DNA of 11,466 nucleotides from SAR202 cluster bacterium (GTDB taxonomy: Bacteria; Chloroflexota; Dehalococcoidia; Lucifugimonadales; UBA1123): the NCBI GenBank assembly GCA_030743915.1, contig JASLRP010000378.1:1-11466 (forward strand), in the 5' to 3' direction. The notes beneath the pieces are model-generated. The model did no database searches. It was not told the DNA's origin and worked only from the letters and a program-made list of their open reading frames with translations. Numbering within the stretch: the stretch's first letter is position 1; the number at the start of each line of letters is the position of its first letter. Positions 1-6,822 of this stretch are shown here, piece by piece. Position numbers and translations under genes: made by a program.

Positions 1-23
1 CAGGTTTCACCTGTCATTCCTCG

Positions 24-89
24 CCATTCTGAACGCACGTGAAGGCTCTCGTCATCAGTGGGGCAACGTTGGCCTCGCGACCAGATGCT
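24..89. repeat. Possible degenerate copy of an inverted-repeat family
   Basis: Positions 24-53 resemble the left arm of the long inverted repeat at 6603-6632: both begin CCAT, then CTGAACG, then GTGAAG. Positions 78-89 (CGACCAGATGCT) are the exact reverse complement of 6621-6632. The order left arm, spacer, right arm is therefore the same as in the element at 6595-6701, but the arms here no longer pair well with each other. I read this as a decayed copy of the same dispersed non-coding element. The alignment was made by eye and chance similarity is not excluded. Confidence 0.3.
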
Positions 90-111
90 CGTCGCCGCCC
101 GGCTTAGAGAC

Positions 112-140
112 TTGACTGTTCATCGTTCGTCTTGAACAAT
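112..140 (+). promoter_or_regulatory. Candidate sigma-70-type promoter for the flavoprotein operon
   Basis: A -35-like TTGACT lies at 112-117 and an AACAAT -10-like hexamer (4 of 6 consensus matches) at 135-140, separated by 17 bp. It faces the operon starting at 320 and would give a 5' leader of roughly 170 nt. The -10 match is modest, so this is the best candidate in the 319-bp upstream region and not a firm call. No protein-coding gene is supported in 1-319. Confidence 0.3.
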
Positions 141-141
141 A

Positions 142-166
142 CGTGAAAGAACATAGTTTCTTCACG
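142..166. promoter_or_regulatory. Dyad just downstream of the candidate promoter
   Basis: Two 11-nt arms, 142-152 and 156-166, are inverted repeats with a 3-nt centre. CGTGAA pairs with TTCACG, there are two mismatched positions in the middle of each arm, and the inner three bases pair. The dyad would cover the predicted transcription start, so it could be an operator. A run of seven T follows at 179-185, but 12 nt beyond the stem, which is too far for a textbook intrinsic terminator. Either role is inference. Confidence 0.3.
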
Positions 167-319
167 GCAACCATGCTGTTTTTTTGGTCGGCCCTGGAAT
201 ACGATAAGAGAATAGGAATCTTTCGAGACCAAAGAGCGCCCGAATTTTCATGCCTGTTATTCAAGGTGGGTTAACGGCGTTTTGAATTCAGGCGTGTGGC
301 GCTCCGAAATGAGGTGTAT

Positions 320-1795
320 ATGAAGCAGATTTACGACGTGGCAATCATCGGAGGCGGGGTGGTTGGAAGCGCCATCGCCCGTGAGTTGTCCCGCTACGAC
401 ATCGACGTGGTCGTGCTGGAGCGTGAAGCCGACGTATCCAGAGGGACCAGCAGCAAGAACAGCGGGGTCGCGCACACCGGATTCAACGTCCCCACAGGCT
501 CGGTCAAGGCGCGGCTGAACGTGGAAGGGGCCAGAGTGTTCGAGCAGCTATGCGCCGAACTGGATGTGCCCTACGACCGAATAGGCAAGCTGGTAGTCGC
601 CCTCACAGAAGACGAGATCCCCGACCTGCACAAACTCAAGGCCACCGGCGACGCCAACGGCGTTCCGCAGCTAGAGGTCATTGATGGCGAGACCGCTAAC
701 CGGATGGAACCCAACGTTCCGGCGGTCGCCGCCCTTCACGTGCCCACAGCCGCAATCACATGTCCATACAGCCTGACCATCGCTCTGGCAGAATCGGCGG
801 TGAACAACGGCGTTGAGATCATGCTCAACACTGAGGTCCGGCGAATCTCCGGTCAGGAAGGAAATTTCCGCATCAGCACCAGCCAGGGCACGGTGCATGC
901 GGGGCTGGTAATCAACTCCGCAGGGCTGTACTCGGACCACGTGGCCCGTCTCGCCGGCGTTAAACGGTACAAAGTCTGGCCCTGTCGAGGCGAGTACGTC
1001 ATAATCGACAAGTCCAAGAGTCACCTCATGACCCGCATGGTCTATCCCGTGCCGCCCAAGGGAGGGTCCGGGTTGGGCGTTCATCTGACGCCCACGGTTG
1101 ATGGCAACATCCTGATAGGCCCCAGCGCCCAGTACGTCAGCCACAAAAAGAACGACGCCACCACAGGCTCCATGTCCCGCATACTGCTCAAAGAGGCGCA
1201 GGAGCTTTTGCCTGGTCTGGACCCGCGCGACGTCATCACGTCCTATGCGGGCATCCGTCCCAAGACGGTCAGTTCAGAGCAGGGCGGTTTCGGGGACTTC
1301 ATCATCGAGGAAGCGCCCGAGCTTCCGGGCATGATGCACCTGGTGGGCATCGAGTCTCCAGGTCTCACCGCGGCCCCGGCCATCGCTTCCGACATGGCAC
1401 AGTGGGTGGCAAATTACATGCCCATGAATCTCAAAGAAGCTTTCCAAGCCGGCCGAGATTCGATTGTCCGGTTCCGTGAACAACCCATCGAGACCCAGGC
1501 CAAGCTGGTGGAAGAGGACGCCGAGTACGGCCACCTCATCTGCCGCTGCGAGATGGTGACCCGCCGCGAGGTGATGGACGCCATCAACAATCCCCTGGGA
1601 GTCCGCACCATGTCCGGAATCAAGCTCCGCTCCCGGGCGATGATGGGGCGGTGCCAGGGAGGTTTCTGCTCCACACGTATCGTGGACATGCTGGCCGACG
1701 AGTACGACACACCGCTGACAGACATCACACTTAAAGGGCCGGGTTCCAACCTCTTTATAGGCTCCACGAAGGACTTGCGTAAGCATGAAAACTGA
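320..1795 (+). CDS. GlpA-like FAD-dependent dehydrogenase with C-terminal BFD [2Fe-2S] domain
   Basis: This 491-aa protein belongs to the FAD-dependent GlpA/LhgO (DAO superfamily) oxidoreductases, which oxidise glycerol-3-phosphate or 2-hydroxyacids and pass electrons to a partner or to quinone. Residues 6-34 form the FAD-binding Rossmann motif (GGGVVG at 11-16, acidic residue E34), followed by the family stretch TSSKNSGVAHTGF. The C-terminal domain carries C408-x-C410 and C445-x4-C450, the BFD-type [2Fe-2S] ligand pattern seen in GlpA. No membrane segment or signal peptide is visible, so it is probably cytoplasmic. I chose the ATG at 320, preceded by GAGGT at 311-315; an in-frame GTG at 296 would add eight residues but has a poorer context. 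It overlaps the next gene by 11 nt, so the two are co-translated. There is no glpK, glpF or glpC neighbour here, so the substrate could be something other than glycerol-3-phosphate. Confidence 0.9.
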   Translation: MKQIYDVAIIGGGVVGSAIARELSRYDIDVVVLEREADVSRGTSSKNSGVAHTGFNVPTGSVKARLNVEGARVFEQLCAELDVPYDRIGKLVVALTEDEIPDLHKLKATGDANGVPQLEVIDGETANRMEPNVPAVAALHVPTAAITCPYSLTIALAESAVNNGVEIMLNTEVRRISGQEGNFRISTSQGTVHAGLVINSAGLYSDHVARLAGVKRYKVWPCRGEYVIIDKSKSHLMTRMVYPVPPKGGSGLGVHLTPTVDGNILIGPSAQYVSHKKNDATTGSMSRILLKEAQELLPGLDPRDVITSYAGIRPKTVSSEQGGFGDFIIEEAPELPGMMHLVGIESPGLTAAPAIASDMAQWVANYMPMNLKEAFQAGRDSIVRFREQPIETQAKLVEEDAEYGHLICRCEMVTRREVMDAINNPLGVRTMSGIKLRSRAMMGRCQGGFCSTRIVDMLADEYDTPLTDITLKGPGSNLFIGSTKDLRKHEN

Positions 1796-3029
1796 AAAAG
1801 TTGACGTAGCAGTAATCGGAGGCGGCCCCGCCGGCCTTGCCGCCGCCTCATCCGCCAAGAATTCAGGCGCAGAGAATGTTGTGCTGATCGAGCGCGGAGA
1901 GGTGCTGGGAGGCATCCTGAACCAGTGCATTCACGACGGCTTCGGCACCAAGATTTTCGGCGAGGCCCTGACCGGCCCCGAGTACGCCCAGATATACATC
2001 GACAAGCTCGAAGATGCAGGCGTCGAAACCCTGATGGAAACAATGGTCCTGGACCTGACGCCAGACCGAGAGCTTACCATCTGCTCCGAGGGCGGCATCC
2101 GCAAGCTTGAGGCCAGTTCAGTGGTCCTGGCGATGGGCTGCCGAGAGCGCACCAGGGGCGCTATCCGCATACCCGGCACCCGACCTGCGGGTGTGTTCAC
2201 GGCGGGAGTCGTGCAGGACTATATGAACATGCGCAACATCCTGGTGGGCCGCAAGGCGGTCATCCTGGGGTCTGGTGACATCGGTCTCATAATGGCTCGC
2301 AGGCTCAGCCTGGAAGGTGTGAAAGTCGAGTGCGTGGCCGAGATTCTGCCCTACCCCAGCGGAATTGCGCGGAATATCGTGCAGTGTCTGGATGACTTCG
2401 ACATTCCTCTGTATCTCAGCACCACGGTGGTGGACATCCACGGGACCGACCACGTGGAAGGCATTACCCTGGCCAGCGTGGGGCCCAGAGGCGGCATCGT
2501 TCCTGGCAGCAAGAGGTTCGTCGAGTGCGACACGCTTCTGCTGTCGGTAGGCCTGATCGCCGAGAATGAGCTTTCCAGGAAGGCGGGCGTCGAGATGAAT
2601 CCCGTCACCGGAGGGCCGATAGTGGACGACCAGTTCCAGACGTCAATACCTGGCTTCTTCTGCGGGGGCAATTGTCTGCAAGTCCACGATCTGGTGGACT
2701 ACGCCTCACTGGAGTCAGAGAAGGCAGGAGCCAGCGCGACAGCCTACGCCAACGAGGGCAGGCTGCCAGAGCAGCCCATTACGGTACAACCCGGAGAGGG
2801 TGTGCGCTACGTGGTCCCCAATACCCTGTCAGGCGCGGAAGCCGTGGACTTCTCCTTGCGAGTGGGCAAGCCCGACGAAGACAAGTACGTCGTCTTCAAG
2901 AGAGGCGATCAGGTTGTGCGAAGGATGCGCCAGTTGTCGATGGAGCCTTCGGCGATGATACGAATAAGAGTGCGGGCCGACAGGTTCAATAAAGGGGCCG
3001 GGCCGCTCACCGTGGAGGTTGCAGATTGA
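1785..3029 (+). CDS. GlpB-like FAD/NAD(P)-binding oxidoreductase
   Basis: This is a 414-aa pyridine nucleotide-disulfide-fold flavoprotein. An N-terminal FAD site has GGGPAG at 12-17, followed by GGILNQCIH at 42-50, a hallmark of the oxidoreductases paired with GlpA-like proteins and DUF1667. A second Rossmann motif, GSGDIG at 162-167, should bind NAD(P) or a structural dinucleotide. The C-terminal FAD-contact region contains FFCGGNCLQVHDLVDYAS (about 291-308). There is no CxxxxC redox disulfide of the thioredoxin-reductase type. The likely role is the electron-accepting partner that takes electrons from the upstream dehydrogenase. The start overlaps the upstream stop by 11 nt and has only a weak, distant AAGGA (1769-1773), which suggests translational coupling. 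The last four bases overlap the next start. The fold is certain; the substrate and electron acceptor are not known. Confidence 0.88.
   Translation: MKTEKVDVAVIGGGPAGLAAASSAKNSGAENVVLIERGEVLGGILNQCIHDGFGTKIFGEALTGPEYAQIYIDKLEDAGVETLMETMVLDLTPDRELTICSEGGIRKLEASSVVLAMGCRERTRGAIRIPGTRPAGVFTAGVVQDYMNMRNILVGRKAVILGSGDIGLIMARRLSLEGVKVECVAEILPYPSGIARNIVQCLDDFDIPLYLSTTVVDIHGTDHVEGITLASVGPRGGIVPGSKRFVECDTLLLSVGLIAENELSRKAGVEMNPVTGGPIVDDQFQTSIPGFFCGGNCLQVHDLVDYASLESEKAGASATAYANEGRLPEQPITVQPGEGVRYVVPNTLSGAEAVDFSLRVGKPDEDKYVVFKRGDQVVRRMRQLSMEPSAMIRIRVRADRFNKGAGPLTVEVAD
3014..3018 (+). promoter_or_regulatory. Ribosome binding site that fixes a TTG start
   Basis: GGAGG lies inside the end of the upstream gene, 7 nt before the TTG at 3026. 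There is no ATG or GTG at this spacing, and the TTG codon overlaps the upstream TGA stop, which is the usual arrangement for coupled translation. Confidence 0.7.
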
Positions 3030-3382
3030 ACGACGAAATAGTATGCACGATATGCCCAACAAGTTGTTTTGTTCAAGCTGAGTGGAACGACACCGAACTG
3101 TTGAGCATCAGCAGGCAGCAGTGCAAACTGGCGTGGGACTATATCGAGAGCGAGATTTTCGATCCTCGGCGGGTGGTCACAACCACCCTTCCGGTTGAGG
3201 GCGGAAGGTTCCCACTGGTCAGCGTCAGGTCAGAATCGGGAGTCCCCAAAGACATGGTGATGGACGTGATGGACGAGTTGGCAAACGTGGTGGCGCACCC
3301 TCCAATCAGGGTGGGAGATGTGCTGGTCCCCAACGTCCTGGACACTGGCATCGACATCGTCGCCACGCGACACGTGGACTAG
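3026..3382 (+). CDS. DUF1667 four-cysteine protein, partner of the GlpA/GlpB-like pair
   Basis: This 118-aa protein has the DUF1667 signature: C7-x2-C10-P-x2-C14 at the N-terminus, a fourth cysteine at C33 (QQCKLAWDYIESE), then DPRRVVTTTLPVEGG and a C-terminal part rich in valine and proline. The four cysteines could bind an iron-sulfur cluster or zinc; that is inference. Genes of this family sit beside GlpA-like and GlpB-like oxidoreductases in many bacteria (Thermotoga is one example I recall), so it is probably a third subunit or electron-transfer adaptor of the same complex. Translation begins at TTG 3026, overlapping the previous stop by 4 nt. In typical members the segment after C33 reads C-x2-G-x2-YA; here it is CKLAWDY, so the glycine is missing. 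The operon ends with this gene and a palindrome follows 18 nt later. Confidence 0.82.
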   Translation: MNDEIVCTICPTSCFVQAEWNDTELLSISRQQCKLAWDYIESEIFDPRRVVTTTLPVEGGRFPLVSVRSESGVPKDMVMDVMDELANVVAHPPIRVGDVLVPNVLDTGIDIVATRHVD

Positions 3383-3400
3383 ACGGATTCTGTAATTCTC

Positions 3401-3438
3401 CTCCGCCATTCGTTGACCTAGGTCAACGAATGGCGGAG
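3401..3438. terminator. Perfect 38-bp palindrome, probable bidirectional terminator
   Basis: Positions 3401-3419 and 3420-3438 are exact reverse complements with CCTAGG at the centre. In RNA this gives a stem of about 17 bp with a 4-nt loop on either strand. It lies between two convergent genes, 18 nt after the DUF1667 stop and 33 nt after the stop of the minus-strand 75-aa gene. The plus strand continues TGTTTAG and the minus strand GAGAATTAC, so neither side has a strong U-tract. Placement supports termination in both directions. A protein-binding site is the alternative. Confidence 0.65.
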
Positions 3439-3471
3439 TGTTTAGTCTCTCAGGCGGTTGTGGCGCGAAAG

Positions 3472-3699
3472 TTACTGCTCGATTCCGTACCAAACGCCGA
3501 ATAGCTCTCGACTCACGCGGGCGTAATCGTCACTGAGTTTGTCGGATATCAAGGCCAGTTCTTTCATCCGGCCCGGGTGCATCGGATTCAGCGGATCCTG
3601 AACATACTGCTCTCTCGCAACATCCAGTTCAAGCCAGGAGGATTTGAGATCTTCCAGAACAGCGTCGCGCTGTTGGAACATTTCCTCTGTCGTAGTCAC
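3472..3699 (-). CDS. Small helical protein of unknown function (75 aa)
   Basis: I do not recognise this protein. It reads as two amphipathic helical segments, about residues 5-33 and 45-66, joined by a proline-rich turn (DPLNPMHPGR, 35-44), and ends in an aromatic tail (FGVWYGIEQ). It has no cysteine, signal peptide or membrane segment and is rich in acidic residues, so it is likely a small soluble cytoplasmic protein. I accept it as a gene because its GTG start at 3699 is preceded by AGGAGG (3706-3711 on this strand) with a 6-nt spacer, because nothing else occupies this interval, and because a terminator-like palindrome follows its stop. It stands alone and is transcribed divergently from the molybdenum hydroxylase gene at 3850, so a regulatory or accessory link is possible but unproven. 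Confidence 0.6.
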   Translation of the reverse strand: MTTTEEMFQQRDAVLEDLKSSWLELDVAREQYVQDPLNPMHPGRMKELALISDKLSDDYARVSRELFGVWYGIEQ

Positions 3700-3705
3700 A
3701 AATAT

Positions 3706-3711
3706 CCTCCT
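3706..3711 (-). promoter_or_regulatory. Ideal Shine-Dalgarno for the 75-aa gene
   Basis: On the minus strand this is AGGAGG, 6 nt upstream of the GTG start codon at 3697-3699. It is the main reason to accept the small reading frame as a gene and to prefer GTG over the internal ATG seven codons in. Confidence 0.7.
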
Positions 3712-3801
3712 CGACGCCGTCGCATCCCTTCGCTGGATTTTCCCATAGACACGACAGGCGTGAACTCAGCCGCACGCTTTCAACAATTAATGCCATAGCA
3801 A

Positions 3802-3820
3802 CGTTACAATGGCGTTACAC
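3802..3820 (+). promoter_or_regulatory. Direct repeat CGTTACA x2 over a candidate -10 box
   Basis: CGTTACA occurs at 3802-3808 and again at 3813-3819, an 11-bp period (about one helical turn). The first copy overlaps TACAAT at 3805-3810, a good -10 hexamer that would start transcription about 33 nt upstream of the ATG at 3850. The matching -35 is poor (AACAAT at 3782-3787 with a 17-bp spacer), which fits a promoter that needs an activator. The longer form GCGTTACAC (3812-3820) recurs exactly at 10558-10566 in front of the other molybdenum hydroxylase operon. Promoter function is inferred. Confidence 0.35.
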
Positions 3821-3849
3821 CAGGCCACCTAATCCTCCACGGAGCCACA

Positions 3850-6588
3850 ATGCAGAAACAGACCACCGATGTCCAAGTAACTCTGAAGGTCAATGGCGCA
3901 GATCACAGCCTTGATGTGAACTCTGAACACACCCTGCTTGAGGTTTTGAGAGACGATCTGGGCCTCACTGGGACCAAGAGAGGGTGCGAGGACGGGACCT
4001 GCGGGACCTGCACCGTCAAGATGGGTGGCGCGATGGCCCGTGCGTGCCGTGTTTCCCTCCAGCGAGCGACAGGACGGGACATCACCACGATTGAGAGTCT
4101 GGGGACTGCCGACGAACTCCACCCTCTCCAGGAAGCGTTTATCGAAGCCGATGCAGTGCAGTGCGGTTTCTGCACTCCGGGAATGCTGATGGCCGCCAAG
4201 TCCCTGCTGGACCGCAATCCTCATCCCAGCAGAGACCAGATCGTCCGAGCGTTGGGCAGCAATCTGTGCCGATGCACCGGATATGCCAGCATAATCGACG
4301 CCGTGGACCGAGCCGCCAACGCCAACGGAAACGGTCTCCCGCCCGCCAAGCCGACTCCGTGGGAACCGCGATGGCGCACCGATGCCACAGACAAGGCTCT
4401 GGGTCGCGCGGAGTACGCGGCAGACCTGATGATGCCTGAAATGCTCCACGCGGCTGTTCTGCGGAGTCCTCATGCCCACGCCGAGCTTGTGAGCGTTGAC
4501 ACCTCACGGGCCGAAGCCCTTCCCGGCGTTCAGACTGTTGTGACGGCGAAGGACGTGCCCGGACTGAACCGTTTTGGCCGTTCACTCAAGGACCAGCCGG
4601 TGCTGGCCGATGACAAGGTCCGGCAGATCGGAGACGCGGTCGCAGCAGTGGCCGCGGACTCTCCGGAAATCGCCGCCCAGGCGCTGTCTCTAATCAGCGT
4701 GGACTATCGAGTCCTGCCTTCGATACTGAATCCCGCCGATGGCCTGAAACCCGACGCGCCTCAGATACACGAAAAGGGAAACATCCTGGTAGAGAACGAT
4801 TACTCCTGGGGTGACGCGGGCGCTGGCCTGGACGAGGCCGATTTTGTGATCGACCACACGTATAACACGCCCTGGTGCGAGCAGGCCTACCTGGAACCCG
4901 AAGCGGCCCTGGCCTACATGGACGATGATCAGGTGGTCATCAAAACGGCCACCCAGCACTCGTTCTTGCATAAAGAGACAGTGGCCGAAACGATGAATCT
5001 ACCCGAGGACAAAGTCCGAGTCGTCCCAACGGTCATCGGGGGGGCATTCGGCGGCAAGACCGATGTGTCGTGCCAGAGCATTGTCGCCCTGTTGACCCTG
5101 AAGACCAATCGTCCCGTCAAGATTGTTTACACTCGCGCCGAGTCCTTCGCCACGACCCCCAAGCGGCATCCCTTCCAGATTCGATGTCGAACAGGGGTAA
5201 CGAAGGATGGCAAACTCACATCCCTGGACGCCGAGATGTTGGTGGACACCGGAGCCTACGCCTCGGCAGGGCCGGGCCTTTTTATGCGGGCGGGAGTGTC
5301 CATAACCGGCCCTTACTACTTTCCCAACGCCTCGATTCGCGGAAAGTCGGTCTATACCAACAACACGTTGGCCGGAGCCATGAGGGGTTTCGGCGCGCCG
5401 CAGGTGGCTTTCGCCATCGAGTCCCAGATGGACCTGATGGCCGCAAAGCTGGGCATCGACCCTCTGGAGTTCAGGATGATGAACCGCCGAGGAGCGATGT
5501 CCAAAAATGTTACCCCTCGCGACACCGAACAGGAAACCGCCTACGAGAAGACGCTTGACGCCATCCGCCCCTATTACGAAAACGCCATGCGGCAGCGTCA
5601 TGCCCAACACTCGACAGACGGTCGATGGCGTCGTGGCGTGGGCCTTGCATCCATGCGCTACGGGATCGGGTCGTCAGGGCAGACGTCGGCAGCGGGCCGC
5701 GCGGTTCTGGAATTGGAGCCGTCTGGAAATGTCAAAATCTTTACTGGCGTGATCGACATGGGCCAGGGGACGGAAACTGCCATAAAACTGATCGTCGCTG
5801 AGGAGTTAGGAATCCCTTTCGAGTCCGTGTCCATAGTGACGGGCGATACTGACATCACACCGGACGCCGGGCCGGCCACAGGCAGTCGGGTGATCTACTC
5901 GGTGGGCAACGCCGCCAGGAATGCGGCTATCGACTTGAGAGAAGCGACGCTGGACACGGCCTCAGAATTGTTGGAGAGGCGAGGCGAGGATTTGGACTGG
6001 CAGGACGGGCATATCGTCGCGACCGATGACGTCACAGTCTCCGTGGCTCTGGGCGAGGTAGCGCGAGCGCGAGTCTCGGCGAGCCTCCCCATCCGGTTTG
6101 AAGGCGAGTTCATTCCAGAGCCACTGGAAATCGACGCTCGGACTGGAAGCGACAGCCCATACGCCGTGTACGTTTCCGGCACCCACATGGCCGAGGTGGA
6201 GGTGGACACCGAGCGCGGAGCGGTCCGAGTCCTGCGGGTGGTCGCCGCTCACGACGTTGGCCGCGCCATATTCCCTCAGGGATTGAAAGGGCAGATAGAC
6301 GGAGCGGTGTCTATGGGCATAGGTCTCGCCCTCAAAGAGCAGTTCATCCCCGGAGAGTCCCAGGGCTTCAAGGACTACCGAATTCCAACGACCCACGAAT
6401 CAACGGAGGTGGAAATGCTGCTGGTGGAGCTTGACGACCCGTCAGCAGACCTGGGAGCCAAGGGCGTCGCCGAGTGCGCCACTGTGGCCGTGGCTCCGGC
6501 CATCGCCAACGCCATCGCCGACGCGATGGGCGACCGGGTGTTCGACCTGCCTGCAACGCCTGATCGGGTGCTGGGGTTAGGAAAGTAG
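3850..6588 (+). CDS. Single-chain molybdenum hydroxylase (aldehyde oxidoreductase type, [2Fe-2S]-[2Fe-2S]-Moco)
   Basis: This 912-aa protein joins the small and large subunits of a xanthine oxidase family enzyme in one chain. Residues 9-85 are a plant-type ferredoxin domain with C46, C51, C54 and C66. Residues 88-150 are the second [2Fe-2S] domain with C105, C108, C140 and C142. A linker (about 157-170) leads to the molybdopterin domain, with GGAFGGK at 397-403, RGFGAPQ at 512-518, DMGQGT at 636-641 and the catalytic glutamate E875 in KGVAEC (usually GVGE, so one glycine is alanine). There is no FAD domain. This architecture and length match Desulfovibrio gigas aldehyde oxidoreductase (about 907 residues), which oxidises aldehydes to acids and gives electrons to flavodoxin or ferredoxin. 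It lacks a Tat-type leader, so it is cytoplasmic. GGAG at 3841-3844 precedes the ATG. It stands alone, converging with the second molybdenum enzyme operon. The exact substrate cannot be read from sequence. Confidence 0.88.
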   Translation: MQKQTTDVQVTLKVNGADHSLDVNSEHTLLEVLRDDLGLTGTKRGCEDGTCGTCTVKMGGAMARACRVSLQRATGRDITTIESLGTADELHPLQEAFIEADAVQCGFCTPGMLMAAKSLLDRNPHPSRDQIVRALGSNLCRCTGYASIIDAVDRAANANGNGLPPAKPTPWEPRWRTDATDKALGRAEYAADLMMPEMLHAAVLRSPHAHAELVSVDTSRAEALPGVQTVVTAKDVPGLNRFGRSLKDQPVLADDKVRQIGDAVAAVAADSPEIAAQALSLISVDYRVLPSILNPADGLKPDAPQIHEKGNILVENDYSWGDAGAGLDEADFVIDHTYNTPWCEQAYLEPEAALAYMDDDQVVIKTATQHSFLHKETVAETMNLPEDKVRVVPTVIGGAFGGKTDVSCQSIVALLTLKTNRPVKIVYTRAESFATTPKRHPFQIRCRTGVTKDGKLTSLDAEMLVDTGAYASAGPGLFMRAGVSITGPYYFPNASIRGKSVYTNNTLAGAMRGFGAPQVAFAIESQMDLMAAKLGIDPLEFRMMNRRGAMSKNVTPRDTEQETAYEKTLDAIRPYYENAMRQRHAQHSTDGRWRRGVGLASMRYGIGSSGQTSAAGRAVLELEPSGNVKIFTGVIDMGQGTETAIKLIVAEELGIPFESVSIVTGDTDITPDAGPATGSRVIYSVGNAARNAAIDLREATLDTASELLERRGEDLDWQDGHIVATDDVTVSVALGEVARARVSASLPIRFEGEFIPEPLEIDARTGSDSPYAVYVSGTHMAEVEVDTERGAVRVLRVVAAHDVGRAIFPQGLKGQIDGAVSMGIGLALKEQFIPGESQGFKDYRIPTTHESTEVEMLLVELDDPSADLGAKGVAECATVAVAPAIANAIADAMGDRVFDLPATPDRVLGLGK

Positions 6589-6594
6589 AAACCG

Positions 6595-6701
6595 CAGCCT
6601 AGCCATGCTGAACGGAGTGAAGCATCTGGTCGCATGACTGACAGGCATTGTCTTGCGCACGACCAGATTCTTCGCCTCGACTCAGCATGGCGATTCGGCT
6701 G
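6595..6701. repeat. Long imperfect inverted repeat, probable dispersed non-coding element
   Basis: The arms 6603-6632 and 6660-6690 are inverted repeats of about 30 nt. They share CCATGCTGA at the outer ends and ATCTGGTCG at the inner ends, with a handful of mismatches and one gap between. A further outer stem (CAGCC 6595-6599 with GGCTG 6697-6701) extends it. The 27-nt loop contains a mini-stem, GACA/TGTC (6640-6643, 6649-6652). It lies directly after the stop of the fused molybdenum hydroxylase and before the palindromic terminator. The pattern recalls short repeats reading like TTCTTCGC...CTCAG found dispersed in many environmental bacterial genomes, Chloroflexota among them (from memory). 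A degenerate relative is at 24-89. It may also act as the terminator of the plus-strand gene. Confidence 0.6.
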
Positions 6702-6717
6702 AAAGCCACACAAAAAC

Positions 6718-6755
6718 TGAGGGACCGACCTCGGAATTCCGAGGTCGGTCCCTCA
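6718..6755 (-). terminator. Perfect 38-bp palindrome followed by T-tract: intrinsic terminator
   Basis: Positions 6718-6736 and 6737-6755 are exact reverse complements with GGAATTCC at the centre. On the minus strand the stem is followed at once by GTTTTTG (T-run from 6712-6716), the classical intrinsic terminator form, so it should end the molybdenum hydroxylase operon whose last stop is at 6823. On the plus strand no U-tract follows, but the hairpin could still slow or stop transcription from 3850-6588. It has the same length as, but a different sequence from, the palindrome at 3401-3438. Confidence 0.8.
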
Positions 6756-6822
6756 CGCTATGGAGTTCGATCAATCCTGACGGATGCAAGCGTTACGCCT
6801 GTTATTCAGTCAGGTCTTACCC

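Noticed and set aside
55..264. 69-aa minus-strand open frame upstream of the flavoprotein operon
   Set aside because: No ribosome binding site before its start, no recognisable sequence, and it overlaps the candidate promoter and dyad.
296..319. GTG start at 296 for the GlpA-like protein
   Set aside because: It adds eight residues before the Rossmann motif with no ribosome binding site, while the ATG at 320 follows GAGGT.
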